The position numbers and the translations under genes were made by a program. A model generated the notes under the pieces. The model saw nothing but the letters and a program-made list of their open reading frames with translations. It had not been told where the DNA came from and made no database searches. From Rhodospirillales bacterium RIFCSPLOWO2_02_FULL_58_16 (GTDB lineage Bacteria; Pseudomonadota; Alphaproteobacteria; Rhodospirillales; 2-02-FULL-58-16): DNA of 51,631 nt. Of this stretch, positions 14,528 to 22,231 are shown piece by piece (position 1 is the first letter of the stretch; every line of letters starts with the position of its first letter). The stretch lies in the NCBI GenBank assembly GCA_001830425.1, contig MIAA01000016.1, positions 52,253 to 103,883 of the forward strand. The letters run 5' to 3'.

Positions 14528-15693
14528 TCGTCATCTTCAGCGCTAAAAAAATCGTCAAAATTCTTGCCGAAGCAATCCCCTCCGGCTCGCCCCTCCATGA
14601 ACCGGAAATCGCCGGCAATGAACGGGTTTATGTCGAAGAATGCCTGAAGTCGGGCTGGGTATCTCCCGTCGGCGCCTTCGTTGACCGCTTCGAGGGCGTC
14701 CTTGCCGATTATACCGGCGCCGGATACGCCGTCGCCTGCGTCAACGGAACGGCGGCGCTGCATACATGTCTATTGATGGCCGGCGTCGCCTCCGGCGACG
14801 AAGTCATCATCCCGACGCTGACCTTCGTCGCCACCGCCAACGCCGTCGCCTATTGCGGCGCCGTCCCTCACTTCGCCGACAGCGAAGAAGCAACCCTCGG
14901 CCTGGACCCGGCCAAGCTGGAAAAATACCTGGAACGCACCGCCCATATCACCCAAGGGAAGTGCTTCAACCGGCGCACCGGAAAAAGAATCGCCGCCGTC
15001 GTTTGCATGCACACCTTCGGCCATCCGGTGGATATCGATCCGCTGATCAAGGTATGCCGGCATTTCAAGTTGCCGTTGATCGAGGACGCCGCCGAATCCC
15101 TAGGCTCCTTTTACAAAGATCGCCATACGGGCAGAGACGGCCTTCTCAGCGCCTTGAGTTTCAACGGCAACAAGATCATAACCACCGGCGGCGGCGGCGC
15201 GGTCCTTACCAACGACAAGGAACTGGCCAAGGCGGCCAGACACCTGACCACCACCGCCAAGTTGCCTCACCGCTGGGAGTTCATCCATGACCGGGTGGGG
15301 TTCAATTACCGGATGCCCAACATCAACGCCGCCATCGGCTGTGCGCAAATGGAGCAACTGCCGGGATTCATCGACCGCAAACGGCGTTTGGCCCGGCGCT
15401 ATGGTGAGGCTTTTGCCGGCATCGCCGGCGTCCGCTTTTTCCATGAGCCGCAAAATTGCCGCAGCAACTACTGGCTCAACGCATTGATCCTTGAGAAAGA
15501 GCATGCCGGCCTGAGAGATTCCATCCTGGAAGCCGCCAACGATGCCGGAGTGATGACGCGCCCGACATGGCGTCCCATGCACCATCTGGAAATGTACAAG
15601 AATTGCCCGAGCATGAACCTGGATGTCGCCGAAGACCTGTACGCGCGCATTATCAATATTCCCTCCAGCCCCAACCTGGAAAATGACTCGTAG
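14476..15693 (+). CDS. legC: LegC-like PLP aminotransferase (4-keto sugar transaminase)
   Basis: A DegT/DnrJ/EryC1-family aminotransferase that adds the 4-amino group to the LegB product using glutamate. The conserved core is clear: GSPLHEPEIAGNERVYVEEC near the start, NGTAALHTCLL, IIPTLTFVATANAVAY, and the PLP lysine in SFNGNKIITTGGGG. The start is problematic. Homologous sequence begins about residue 20, but no ATG, GTG or TTG lies in frame between 14476 and that point. Either the protein carries a 20-residue extension from the ATG at 14476 (overlapping legB by 52 bp), or a rare start codon such as ATT or ATC near 14533-14560 is used. The end overlaps legG by 11 bp. Confidence 0.9.
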   Translation: MAPPHGPRTGRCKVYGVVVIFSAKKIVKILAEAIPSGSPLHEPEIAGNERVYVEECLKSGWVSPVGAFVDRFEGVLADYTGAGYAVACVNGTAALHTCLLMAGVASGDEVIIPTLTFVATANAVAYCGAVPHFADSEEATLGLDPAKLEKYLERTAHITQGKCFNRRTGKRIAAVVCMHTFGHPVDIDPLIKVCRHFKLPLIEDAAESLGSFYKDRHTGRDGLLSALSFNGNKIITTGGGGAVLTNDKELAKAARHLTTTAKLPHRWEFIHDRVGFNYRMPNINAAIGCAQMEQLPGFIDRKRRLARRYGEAFAGIAGVRFFHEPQNCRSNYWLNALILEKEHAGLRDSILEAANDAGVMTRPTWRPMHHLEMYKNCPSMNLDVAEDLYARIINIPSSPNLENDS

Positions 15694-16846
15694 CGTCTGC
15701 GTCATCACCGGGTCGCGGGCCGAGTACGGGTTGCTGTCCTGGCTGCTCAGGGAAATCAGGGACGACGCGGACCTGGAATTGCGGCTGATAGTGACCGGCG
15801 CCCACCTGTCGCCCGAATTCGGAGAAACCTGGCGCGTCATCGAAGAAGACGGATTCGCCATCAACGCCAAAGTAGACCTTCATTTGTCCGGCGACGCCCC
15901 GCCTGATATCGCCCGGTCGATGAGCGCCGCGCTCACCGGCATGGCAAAGGCCCTCGGCGAGATCAAGCCCGATATCGCCGTCGTCCTCGGCGACCGTTTC
16001 GAGATTTTCGCCGCCGCCCAGGCCGCCATGCTGAACCGCATTCCCCTGGCCCATATTCATGGCGGCGAACTTTCCGAAGGCGCCATGGACGACGCCATGC
16101 GCCACGCCGTCACCAAAATGGCCCATCTGCACTTTGTCGCCGCCGAGCCTTACCGACGGCGCGTTATTCAACTCGGCGAAACCCCGGAGCGCGTTTTTTG
16201 CGTCGGAGCGCCGGGTCTGGATAATATCGCCTATCTTGACCTGCTGAGCAGGCCCGAGCTGGAGAACGCCATCGGCCATAAGTTGGGAAAACGGTTCCTG
16301 TTGGTCACTTATCACCCGGTAACCCTGATGGAGACATCAACGGCTATCAATGAGCTTTTGGCGACGCTGGATATGTTTCCCGACTACAATATCCTTATCA
16401 CCGGAGTGAATGCCGACCCCGGCCATAAAGATATTGCCTCCAGGCTGAAAAGCTATGCCGACGGGCAACCTGACCGCGTGTCCCTGCGCGCCTCGCTGGG
16501 GCAGTTGCGTTACCTGAGCGCCATGAAGCACGCCGCCGCCGTCATCGGCAATTCCTCCAGCGGCATTATCGAAGCGCCGGCAATAAAGACGCCGACGGTG
16601 AATATCGGCGAACGCCAGAGCGGCCGTATTCGCGGGGCGACGATCATCGATTGCGGCGAAAGCCGGAACGAAATCGCCGCCGCCGTCCGTAAAGCCGTGA
16701 GCCATGAATTCCGTGAAACCACGCAAAGCGCCGTCCATCCTTATGGAACGCCCGGCGTCGCCGCCAGAATCAAGGCCGTGCTGAAAGACTTCCCCCTGGA
16801 AGGCATCCTGGTGAAACGCTTCCACGACCTGCCGGCGGCGTCATGA
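15683..16846 (+). CDS. legG: LegG/NeuC-like hydrolysing UDP-sugar 2-epimerase
   Basis: A GT-B-fold hydrolysing 2-epimerase (387 residues) that removes the nucleotide and inverts C2 to give 2,4-diacetamido-2,4,6-trideoxymannose. Diagnostic stretches are ITGSRAEYGLLSWLLRE at the start, VLGDRFEIFAAA, IPLAHIHGGELSEGAMDD, and VIGNSSSGIIEAP for the phosphate-binding region. The ATG at 15683 begins the homologous region directly; an upstream in-frame ATG at 15623 would add 20 unlikely residues inside legC. In Campylobacter the equivalent is PtmD. It overlaps the synthase gene by four bases (ATGA), suggesting translational coupling. Confidence 0.92.
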   Translation: MTRSVCVITGSRAEYGLLSWLLREIRDDADLELRLIVTGAHLSPEFGETWRVIEEDGFAINAKVDLHLSGDAPPDIARSMSAALTGMAKALGEIKPDIAVVLGDRFEIFAAAQAAMLNRIPLAHIHGGELSEGAMDDAMRHAVTKMAHLHFVAAEPYRRRVIQLGETPERVFCVGAPGLDNIAYLDLLSRPELENAIGHKLGKRFLLVTYHPVTLMETSTAINELLATLDMFPDYNILITGVNADPGHKDIASRLKSYADGQPDRVSLRASLGQLRYLSAMKHAAAVIGNSSSGIIEAPAIKTPTVNIGERQSGRIRGATIIDCGESRNEIAAAVRKAVSHEFRETTQSAVHPYGTPGVAARIKAVLKDFPLEGILVKRFHDLPAAS

Positions 16847-17934
16847 GCGGCGTCTATATCATTGCCGAGGCCGGCGTCAACCATAACGGCGAGCTGGACA
16901 AGGCGCTGGCCTTAGTAGACGTCGCCGCCGAGGCGGGGGCCGACGCCGTCAAGTTCCAGACCTTCAAAGCCGAGAGCGTGGTCAGCGCCGACGCCCCCAA
17001 GGCCGAATACCAGAAATCCACCACCGACGTCGCCGAGTCCCAGTTGGACATGATTCGTCGCCTTGAACTGAATAAAGATCAGCACCACCGCCTGATGACG
17101 CGGTGCAAAGAGCGGGGAATTGACTTTCTTTCCACTCCCTTTGACCACGATAGTCTGCGTTTTCTCGTTGATGAGATGAAGCTCAAAACCCTTAAAATTC
17201 CTTCCGGAGAGATCACCAACGGCCCGTTATTGCTGGCGGCGGCAAGCAGCGGCGCAAAAATAATCTGCTCGACGGGCATGAGTTCCATGGAAGAGGTCGC
17301 CGACGCCCTGGGAGTCTTCGCCTTCGGCTACGCCATGCCCGGCAAGCCTCCCTCCCGCGACGCCTTCGGCCAAGCCTTCGCCTCGGCGGCGGGCAAGACT
17401 GCGCTGAAAGAGAACGTCGCCCTGTTGCACTGCACCACCGAATATCCGGCCCCGTTTGAGGATATCAACCTGAGAGCCATGGACGCCCTGGCCGAAACCT
17501 TTGATCTGCCGGTCGGTCTTTCCGATCATTCCGCAGGTATTGCCGTCGCCATCGCCGCCGCCGCTCGCGGCGCGGCAATAATTGAAAAACACTTCACCCT
17601 TGACCGATCTCTTCCCGGCCCCGACCATAAAGCCTCGCTGGAGCCGGGAGAACTCAAGGAAATGATAACGGCCATCCGCCATGTGACCGCCGCGCTGGGA
17701 GACGGCGTTAAACAAATCAGACCGTCGGAAACCGCCAATCTTTCTATCGCCCGCAAAAGCTTGTTCGCGGCGAAGGACATCCGCAAGGGGGAGATCATTA
17801 CCGCCGATCACCTGACGGCCATGCGCCCGGGAACCGGCGTTTCGCCCATGGAATACTGGCGGCATATAAACAAACCCGCCGAATGCGATATTGCTGAAGG
17901 CGAAATGATTCAATCGGCGCGAAAGAAGAATTGA
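16843..17934 (+). CDS. legI: LegI-like nonulosonic acid synthase (NeuB family)
   Basis: Condenses the six-carbon N-acetyl sugar with phosphoenolpyruvate to form the nine-carbon acid. The 363-residue protein has the NeuB TIM barrel (YIIAEAGVNHNGELDKAL, AVKFQTFKAE, LKIPSGEITNGPLL, CSTGMSSMEEV, TEYPAPFEDINLRAM, GLSDHSAGI) and a C-terminal antifreeze-like SAF domain from about residue 290 (ARKSLFAAKDIRKGEIIT). This is the usual layout and length for the family. Legionaminate rather than sialate or pseudaminate is inferred from the neighbouring legB, legC and legG. It is followed after one base by the amidotransferase gene. Confidence 0.93.
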   Translation: MSGVYIIAEAGVNHNGELDKALALVDVAAEAGADAVKFQTFKAESVVSADAPKAEYQKSTTDVAESQLDMIRRLELNKDQHHRLMTRCKERGIDFLSTPFDHDSLRFLVDEMKLKTLKIPSGEITNGPLLLAAASSGAKIICSTGMSSMEEVADALGVFAFGYAMPGKPPSRDAFGQAFASAAGKTALKENVALLHCTTEYPAPFEDINLRAMDALAETFDLPVGLSDHSAGIAVAIAAAARGAAIIEKHFTLDRSLPGPDHKASLEPGELKEMITAIRHVTAALGDGVKQIRPSETANLSIARKSLFAAKDIRKGEIITADHLTAMRPGTGVSPMEYWRHINKPAECDIAEGEMIQSARKKN

Positions 17935-17935
17935 A

Positions 17936-19162
17936 ATGACCAAACCTAACGTACCCGAGGCCTTTTACGGCCTGCCCCAGGAAGTGACGTACTGCACAAA
18001 ATGCATCATGTCGAACCAGCGGCCGTCCTCGTACCCGGAGTTCCGCCACACCATAAAGCGCAAGACCCCCAGCCTCAACATCTGGGGTGACGGCATCTGT
18101 GACGCCTGCCGTTGCAATGAAAAGAAAGAACAGATCGACTGGAAAGCGCGTGAGGAGGAGCTTCTCATCCTTCTTGACAAGCATCGCCGCGCCGACGGCG
18201 GTTACGATTGTCTGGTTCCGGGCAGCGGCGGCAAGGATAGCTGCATCGCCGCCCATCTCCTGAAGTACAAATACGGCATGAACCCGTTGACCGTAACCTG
18301 GCCGCCGATTCTTTATACGGACATCGGATTGAAAAATTTCCGTTCGTGGATCGAAATCGGCGGCTTTGACAACATCTCCTTCAAGCCCAATGGCCGCGCC
18401 CAGAAGCTGCTGACCCGGCTTTCCATCGAGAACCTGTTTCACCCGTTTCAGACCTTTATCCTCGGGCAAAAAAATCTGGCGCCGAAGATGGCCGCGAAGT
18501 TTGATATTCCGTTGGTCTTTTACGGCGAGTCGGAAGCCGAGTACGGCAACCCCATCGCCGAATCGACATCGGCGCGCCGCGATGAGTCATACTTCTCGGC
18601 AGACGACCTTTCCGAAGTCTATCTGGCCGGAGTGGCGGTGCCTGAACTGATCGAAAAGCACGGACTCACCCTTAACGAGCTGTCGCCATACTTTCCGCCC
18701 GCCCCGCAGGAACTCCGGGAAAAGAAAATTCAGGTCCACTATCTCGGCTACTACACCAGATGGACGCCCCAGGAGGCTTACTATTACGCCGTCGAGAACA
18801 CCGGCTTTGAGGCCAATCCGATAAGAACCGAAGGCACCTACAGCAAATACAACAGCCTGGACGACAAAATCGACGGCTTCCACTACTACACTACCTGGAT
18901 CAAGTTCGGCCTCGGCCGCGCCACCTACGACGCCAGCCAGGAAATCCGCAACAAGCACATCACCAGGGAAGAAGGCATCGCCCTGGCCAAGCGTTTCGAC
19001 GGCGAGTTCCCCGAACGTTATTTCAAGGATGTGATGGATTACATTGAAATGGAGCCTGAACACTTCCTCAAGATTCAAGACAAGTTCCGCTCCCCCCACC
19101 TGTGGATGCAAGACGGCGATAAATGGGTCTTGCGTCATCCCGCATGGGAAAATGAAGCCTGA
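17936..19162 (+). CDS. N-acetyl sugar amidotransferase (PseA/PtmG/WbuX family)
   Basis: A PP-loop ATP pyrophosphatase of 408 residues that activates an N-acetyl group and exchanges it for an amidine, producing acetamidino nonulosonates. The nucleotide motif is PGSGGKDSC, near residue 97. Two cysteine clusters near the N-terminus (YCTKCIMS and CDACRC) suggest a zinc site, as known in the family. HisH/HisF-type ammonia-supplying partners, which accompany WbuX in some O-antigen loci, are not seen here, as in Campylobacter where PseA/PtmG stand without them. Its position directly after legI supports a legionaminic acid amidino derivative, but the substrate is inferred. Confidence 0.87.
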   Translation: MTKPNVPEAFYGLPQEVTYCTKCIMSNQRPSSYPEFRHTIKRKTPSLNIWGDGICDACRCNEKKEQIDWKAREEELLILLDKHRRADGGYDCLVPGSGGKDSCIAAHLLKYKYGMNPLTVTWPPILYTDIGLKNFRSWIEIGGFDNISFKPNGRAQKLLTRLSIENLFHPFQTFILGQKNLAPKMAAKFDIPLVFYGESEAEYGNPIAESTSARRDESYFSADDLSEVYLAGVAVPELIEKHGLTLNELSPYFPPAPQELREKKIQVHYLGYYTRWTPQEAYYYAVENTGFEANPIRTEGTYSKYNSLDDKIDGFHYYTTWIKFGLGRATYDASQEIRNKHITREEGIALAKRFDGEFPERYFKDVMDYIEMEPEHFLKIQDKFRSPHLWMQDGDKWVLRHPAWENEA

Positions 19163-19165
19163 TTA

Positions 19166-19804
19166 ATGAACAGACCCGTTATAATCATCGGTGCCGGCGG
19201 CCATGCCAAGGTCGTTATTGACGCCTTGTTGCTGATCGGCATCAAAGTTTTCGCCGCCGCCGACATCGACCCCGCCAGACGAGGACAATCTATCCTGAGC
19301 ATCCCCATCATCGGGGAAGACCGCATCGCCGCCGAGCACGCCCCTGATTCCGTCATGCTGGCGAACGGCATAGGCTCCACTGGAAACCCGAAGGCCCGGC
19401 GGGCGGTTTTCTACCGCTTCAAAAAGCTTGGATACGTTTTCAGAACAGTTATCCATCCCTCCGCCGTCATCGCCAGAGACGTGGAAATCGGCGAAGGGTG
19501 TCAAATCATGGCCGGAGTCGTCATCCAGACCGGCGTCAGGACCGGCATCAACAGCATCATCAACACGCGCTCATCGGTGGATCACGACTGCCGGATCGGC
19601 GATCACGTTCATATTGCGCCGGGGGTTACCTTATCCGGAGCCGTAATTATCGGCGACGGCGCTCATTTAGGCAGCGGCGCGACGGTCATCCAGGAATGTT
19701 CCATAGGCAATGACTGCATAATCGCCGCCGGAGCGGTGGTTGTCGATAATGTCGCGCCCGGAATCGTTGTCCGTGGCGTTCCCGCCAAAAAAGCTATGCT
19801 GTGA
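19166..19804 (+). CDS. NeuD/PglD-like sugar O- or N-acetyltransferase
   Basis: A 212-residue protein with an N-terminal Rossmann-like substrate domain (IIIGAGGHAKVVIDALLLIG) and a C-terminal left-handed beta helix of hexapeptide repeats (VIARDVEIGEGCQIMAGVVI). The catalytic histidine is likely in SSVDHDCRIGDHVHIAPG. It is the expected acetyl-CoA-dependent acetyltransferase of the cassette. It may be LegH, which acetylates the 4-amino group before LegG, or a NeuD-type O-acetyltransferase acting later. No other candidate for the essential LegH step is seen in this half of the locus, so LegH is the better guess. It begins three bases after the amidotransferase stop. Confidence 0.87.
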   Translation: MNRPVIIIGAGGHAKVVIDALLLIGIKVFAAADIDPARRGQSILSIPIIGEDRIAAEHAPDSVMLANGIGSTGNPKARRAVFYRFKKLGYVFRTVIHPSAVIARDVEIGEGCQIMAGVVIQTGVRTGINSIINTRSSVDHDCRIGDHVHIAPGVTLSGAVIIGDGAHLGSGATVIQECSIGNDCIIAAGAVVVDNVAPGIVVRGVPAKKAML

Positions 19805-20715
19805 TGAAGGCGCTGGTCGTCGGCTTCGGCTCAAGCGGGGCGCGTCATGCCCGCATCCTCGCCGATATGGGCCTGAATGTGGCGGTAGCCAGCCGCCGGG
19901 TCGTAAGCGCCGCTAAAGTTTATCCGACGATTCCCATGGCGGCAGCCGACTGGAAACCCGACTATGTGGTGATCGCCGGCCGCACCGGCGAGCATCGCTC
20001 GGATTTTGCCGCCCTTGCCGGGACCGGCTTTCGCGGAAAGGTGCTTGTGGAAAAACCTCTCTTCGACGGACCGGCGACCATCCCTGAGCATCAATTTGCC
20101 GGCGTCCATGTCGCCTATAATCTGCGTTTTCATCCTGTCATCAACAGGTTGAGGGGCATCCTTAAGCAAATCCCTCCTTTGGCCGTTCACGCCTATGTCG
20201 GCCAGTATCTTCCAAAATGGCGCCCGGAAACGGATTATCGTCTCGGCTACTCGGCCCACAAAGCCGAAGGCGGCGGCGCTCTCAGGGACCTCAGCCACGA
20301 ACTGGATTACCTTAACCGGCTGTTAGGCGGATGGACCGGACTTACCGCCGCCGGAGGGCGCTTCAGCCGACTGGAAATCGACAGCGACGACATTTTTTCG
20401 ATTTTATTCAAAACTAGGGACTGCCCGATTGTTTCCCTGCAAATGAACTATCTGGACAGCACACCAAGCCGAAACATCATCGTCCTCACCGACAACGGCT
20501 CCATCCGCGCCGACCTGATCGCCGGAACTATTGATTTCGCAGGCGAAACAGAATCATTACAGACGGAGCGTGACGCGACTTATATCGCCGAGCACAAGGC
20601 GGCCTTAGCCGGCGAAAATGACATCGCCTGCTCTCTCGACGAAGGGCTGGAGGCGCTTCACATGATCGCCGCCGCCGAGAAGGCCGCCCTTGAGAATGTT
20701 TGGGTAACGAAATGA
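19804..20715 (+). CDS. Gfo/Idh/MocA-like oxidoreductase (PtmF-like)
   Basis: A NAD(P)-dependent oxidoreductase of 303 residues. It has an N-terminal Rossmann motif (ALVVGFGSSGARHARIL), the family EKP signature in KVLVEKPLFDG, and a C-terminal sheet domain (GGGALRDLSHELDYLNRLLGG). In gene order it matches ptmF of the Campylobacter legionaminic acid locus, which lies beside legF/ptmB and ptmA. The biochemical role of PtmF-type proteins in precursor supply is less certain than for the core enzymes. ATG at 19804 is preferred to GTG at 19801. It overlaps the upstream stop by one base and the next start by four. Confidence 0.8.
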   Translation: MKALVVGFGSSGARHARILADMGLNVAVASRRVVSAAKVYPTIPMAAADWKPDYVVIAGRTGEHRSDFAALAGTGFRGKVLVEKPLFDGPATIPEHQFAGVHVAYNLRFHPVINRLRGILKQIPPLAVHAYVGQYLPKWRPETDYRLGYSAHKAEGGGALRDLSHELDYLNRLLGGWTGLTAAGGRFSRLEIDSDDIFSILFKTRDCPIVSLQMNYLDSTPSRNIIVLTDNGSIRADLIAGTIDFAGETESLQTERDATYIAEHKAALAGENDIACSLDEGLEALHMIAAAEKAALENVWVTK

Positions 20716-21440
20716 AACGGCTGTGCACCATCTGCGCCCGTGGCGGCTCCAAGGGGGTCAAGGGCAAGAACCTGCGTCTGCTCGCCGGCAAGCCCTTGAT
20801 TGCCCACTCCATTGAACAAGCCCGCCAATCAGGTTTGTTCGAGGCGATCGGCGTCAGCAGCGACAGCAATGATATTTTGAAAACCGCCGATGAGTGGGGC
20901 GCCGATTACCTCGTTGAGCGACCCGCCGAAATGGCCTCGGACACGGCGGGCAAGCTTCCGGCAATTCGTCACTGCGCCGAAACGATTGAGAAACAATGCC
21001 GAACAAAATTCGATACGTTTGTTGATCTCGACTGCACCTCGCCCTTGCGGGCGGTAAAAGACATCCAGGACGCCGTCGCCCTTCTCGAAGCCGGCGGCGT
21101 CGGCATAGTGTTGACTGGAACGCCGTCCCGGCGTTCGCCCTATTTTAATCTGGTCGAGGTGGATGAACAGGGCGGGGTCCATCTCAGCAAGCCGCTGAAG
21201 ACCCCCATAGAAAGACGCCAGGACTCTCCCAAGTGCTACGATCTCAACGCCTCCATCTATGCGTGGCGCCGCCGGGCGCTTCTTTCCGGGAGCGATACGA
21301 TCTTCGGAGACGACACCCGACTGTTCATTATGCCGGAGGAACGTTCCCTCGACATTGATTGCGAACTGGATTTCCAATTCGTCGAATTTCTTTTATCCCA
21401 AGTATTGAGAGAAAAGCCATGTCTGACATCTTTGACCTGA
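20712..21440 (+). CDS. legF: CMP-legionaminic acid synthetase (LegF/PtmB-like)
   Basis: Cytidylyltransferase of the NeuA family (242 residues) that activates a nonulosonic acid with CTP. The nucleotide-binding head ARGGSKGVKGKNLR is at residues ~8-21; further typical segments are FVDLDCTSPLRAVKDIQDAV, IYAWRRRALL and PEERSLDIDCELDFQFVE, the last with metal-binding aspartates. The start at 20712 overlaps the upstream stop as ATGA; an in-frame ATG at 20700 is less likely. The setting between ptmF-like and ptmA-like genes mirrors ptmB of Campylobacter. A second, different synthetase lies at 24084. Confidence 0.9.
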   Translation: MKRLCTICARGGSKGVKGKNLRLLAGKPLIAHSIEQARQSGLFEAIGVSSDSNDILKTADEWGADYLVERPAEMASDTAGKLPAIRHCAETIEKQCRTKFDTFVDLDCTSPLRAVKDIQDAVALLEAGGVGIVLTGTPSRRSPYFNLVEVDEQGGVHLSKPLKTPIERRQDSPKCYDLNASIYAWRRRALLSGSDTIFGDDTRLFIMPEERSLDIDCELDFQFVEFLLSQVLREKPCLTSLT

Positions 21441-22231
21441 GCGGCAAGGTCGCCGTAGTGACCGGCGGCGCCGGCATAATCGGAACCCCGGTTTGCAAAG
21501 GTTTGGCCGAACACGGCGCCGCCGTGGCGGTGGTTGACGTCAACGGCGCGGCCGCCAAGACGCTGGCTGAGCAAATCGCCGATGAATTCGGGGTCAAGGC
21601 CATCGGTGTCCTTTGCGACGTTTCCTCGCCTCAATCGGTAGCGGAAATGGCGAAAACCGTTTGCGACAAGCTGGGAGGCATTCACATTTTACATAACAAC
21701 GCCGCCACCAAAGCGGCAAACATGAATGATTTTTTTGCCTCTTTCGAGGATTTCAAACTGGAAACATGGCGCGAGATCATGGCCGTCAACCTGGACGGCA
21801 TGTTCCTGGTCGCCCAGGCCGTGGGCAAGCAGATGATCAAGCAGGGCAACGGCGGCAGCATCATCCAGACCTCCTCTATTTACGGCATCGTCGCCCCTCA
21901 TCAGAAAATCTATGAGATATCAAATATCATCGGTAAAAAAATCAACACGCCGGCCGTCTATTCCGCATCCAAGGCCGCCGTAATCGGGCTGACCAGATAT
22001 CTGGCCGCTTACTGGGCGGACAAAGGCATCCGGGTGAATACGCTGGTTCCCGGCGGCGTCGAAAGCGGCCAGGACGGCCCTTTCCTGAAAGCCTATAATG
22101 AACATGTGCCGATGGGCCGCATGGCGCAGGCCGAGGAAATGGTCGGCGCCGTCGTCTATCTGGCCTCCGACGCCTCAAGCTATATGACCGGGCAGATGAT
22201 GACGGTCGATGGCGGGTGGACGGCGTGGTAA
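21419..22231 (+). CDS. Short-chain dehydrogenase (PtmA-like)
   Basis: Classical SDR of 270 residues. The cofactor motif TGGAGIIG is near residue 14, NNAATK stands where the NNAG motif is usual, and the catalytic YSASKAAVIGLTRYLA is near residue 180. The C-terminus ends in MTVDGGW, typical of the FabG/PtmA group. The start at 21419 overlaps the end of legF by 22 bp; an in-frame ATG upstream is inside legF and less likely. Together with the ptmF-like gene it suggests a precursor-forming pair as in the Campylobacter ptm locus; the exact reaction here is not proven. Confidence 0.85.
   Translation: MSDIFDLSGKVAVVTGGAGIIGTPVCKGLAEHGAAVAVVDVNGAAAKTLAEQIADEFGVKAIGVLCDVSSPQSVAEMAKTVCDKLGGIHILHNNAATKAANMNDFFASFEDFKLETWREIMAVNLDGMFLVAQAVGKQMIKQGNGGSIIQTSSIYGIVAPHQKIYEISNIIGKKINTPAVYSASKAAVIGLTRYLAAYWADKGIRVNTLVPGGVESGQDGPFLKAYNEHVPMGRMAQAEEMVGAVVYLASDASSYMTGQMMTVDGGWTAW

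Noticed and set aside
19881-19892. GGCGGTAGCCAG, an 11/12 match to the ops consensus
   Set aside because: It lies inside the ptmF-like coding sequence with no hairpins or leader context and encodes ordinary residues; taken as a chance match, and as a caution for the site at 13507.
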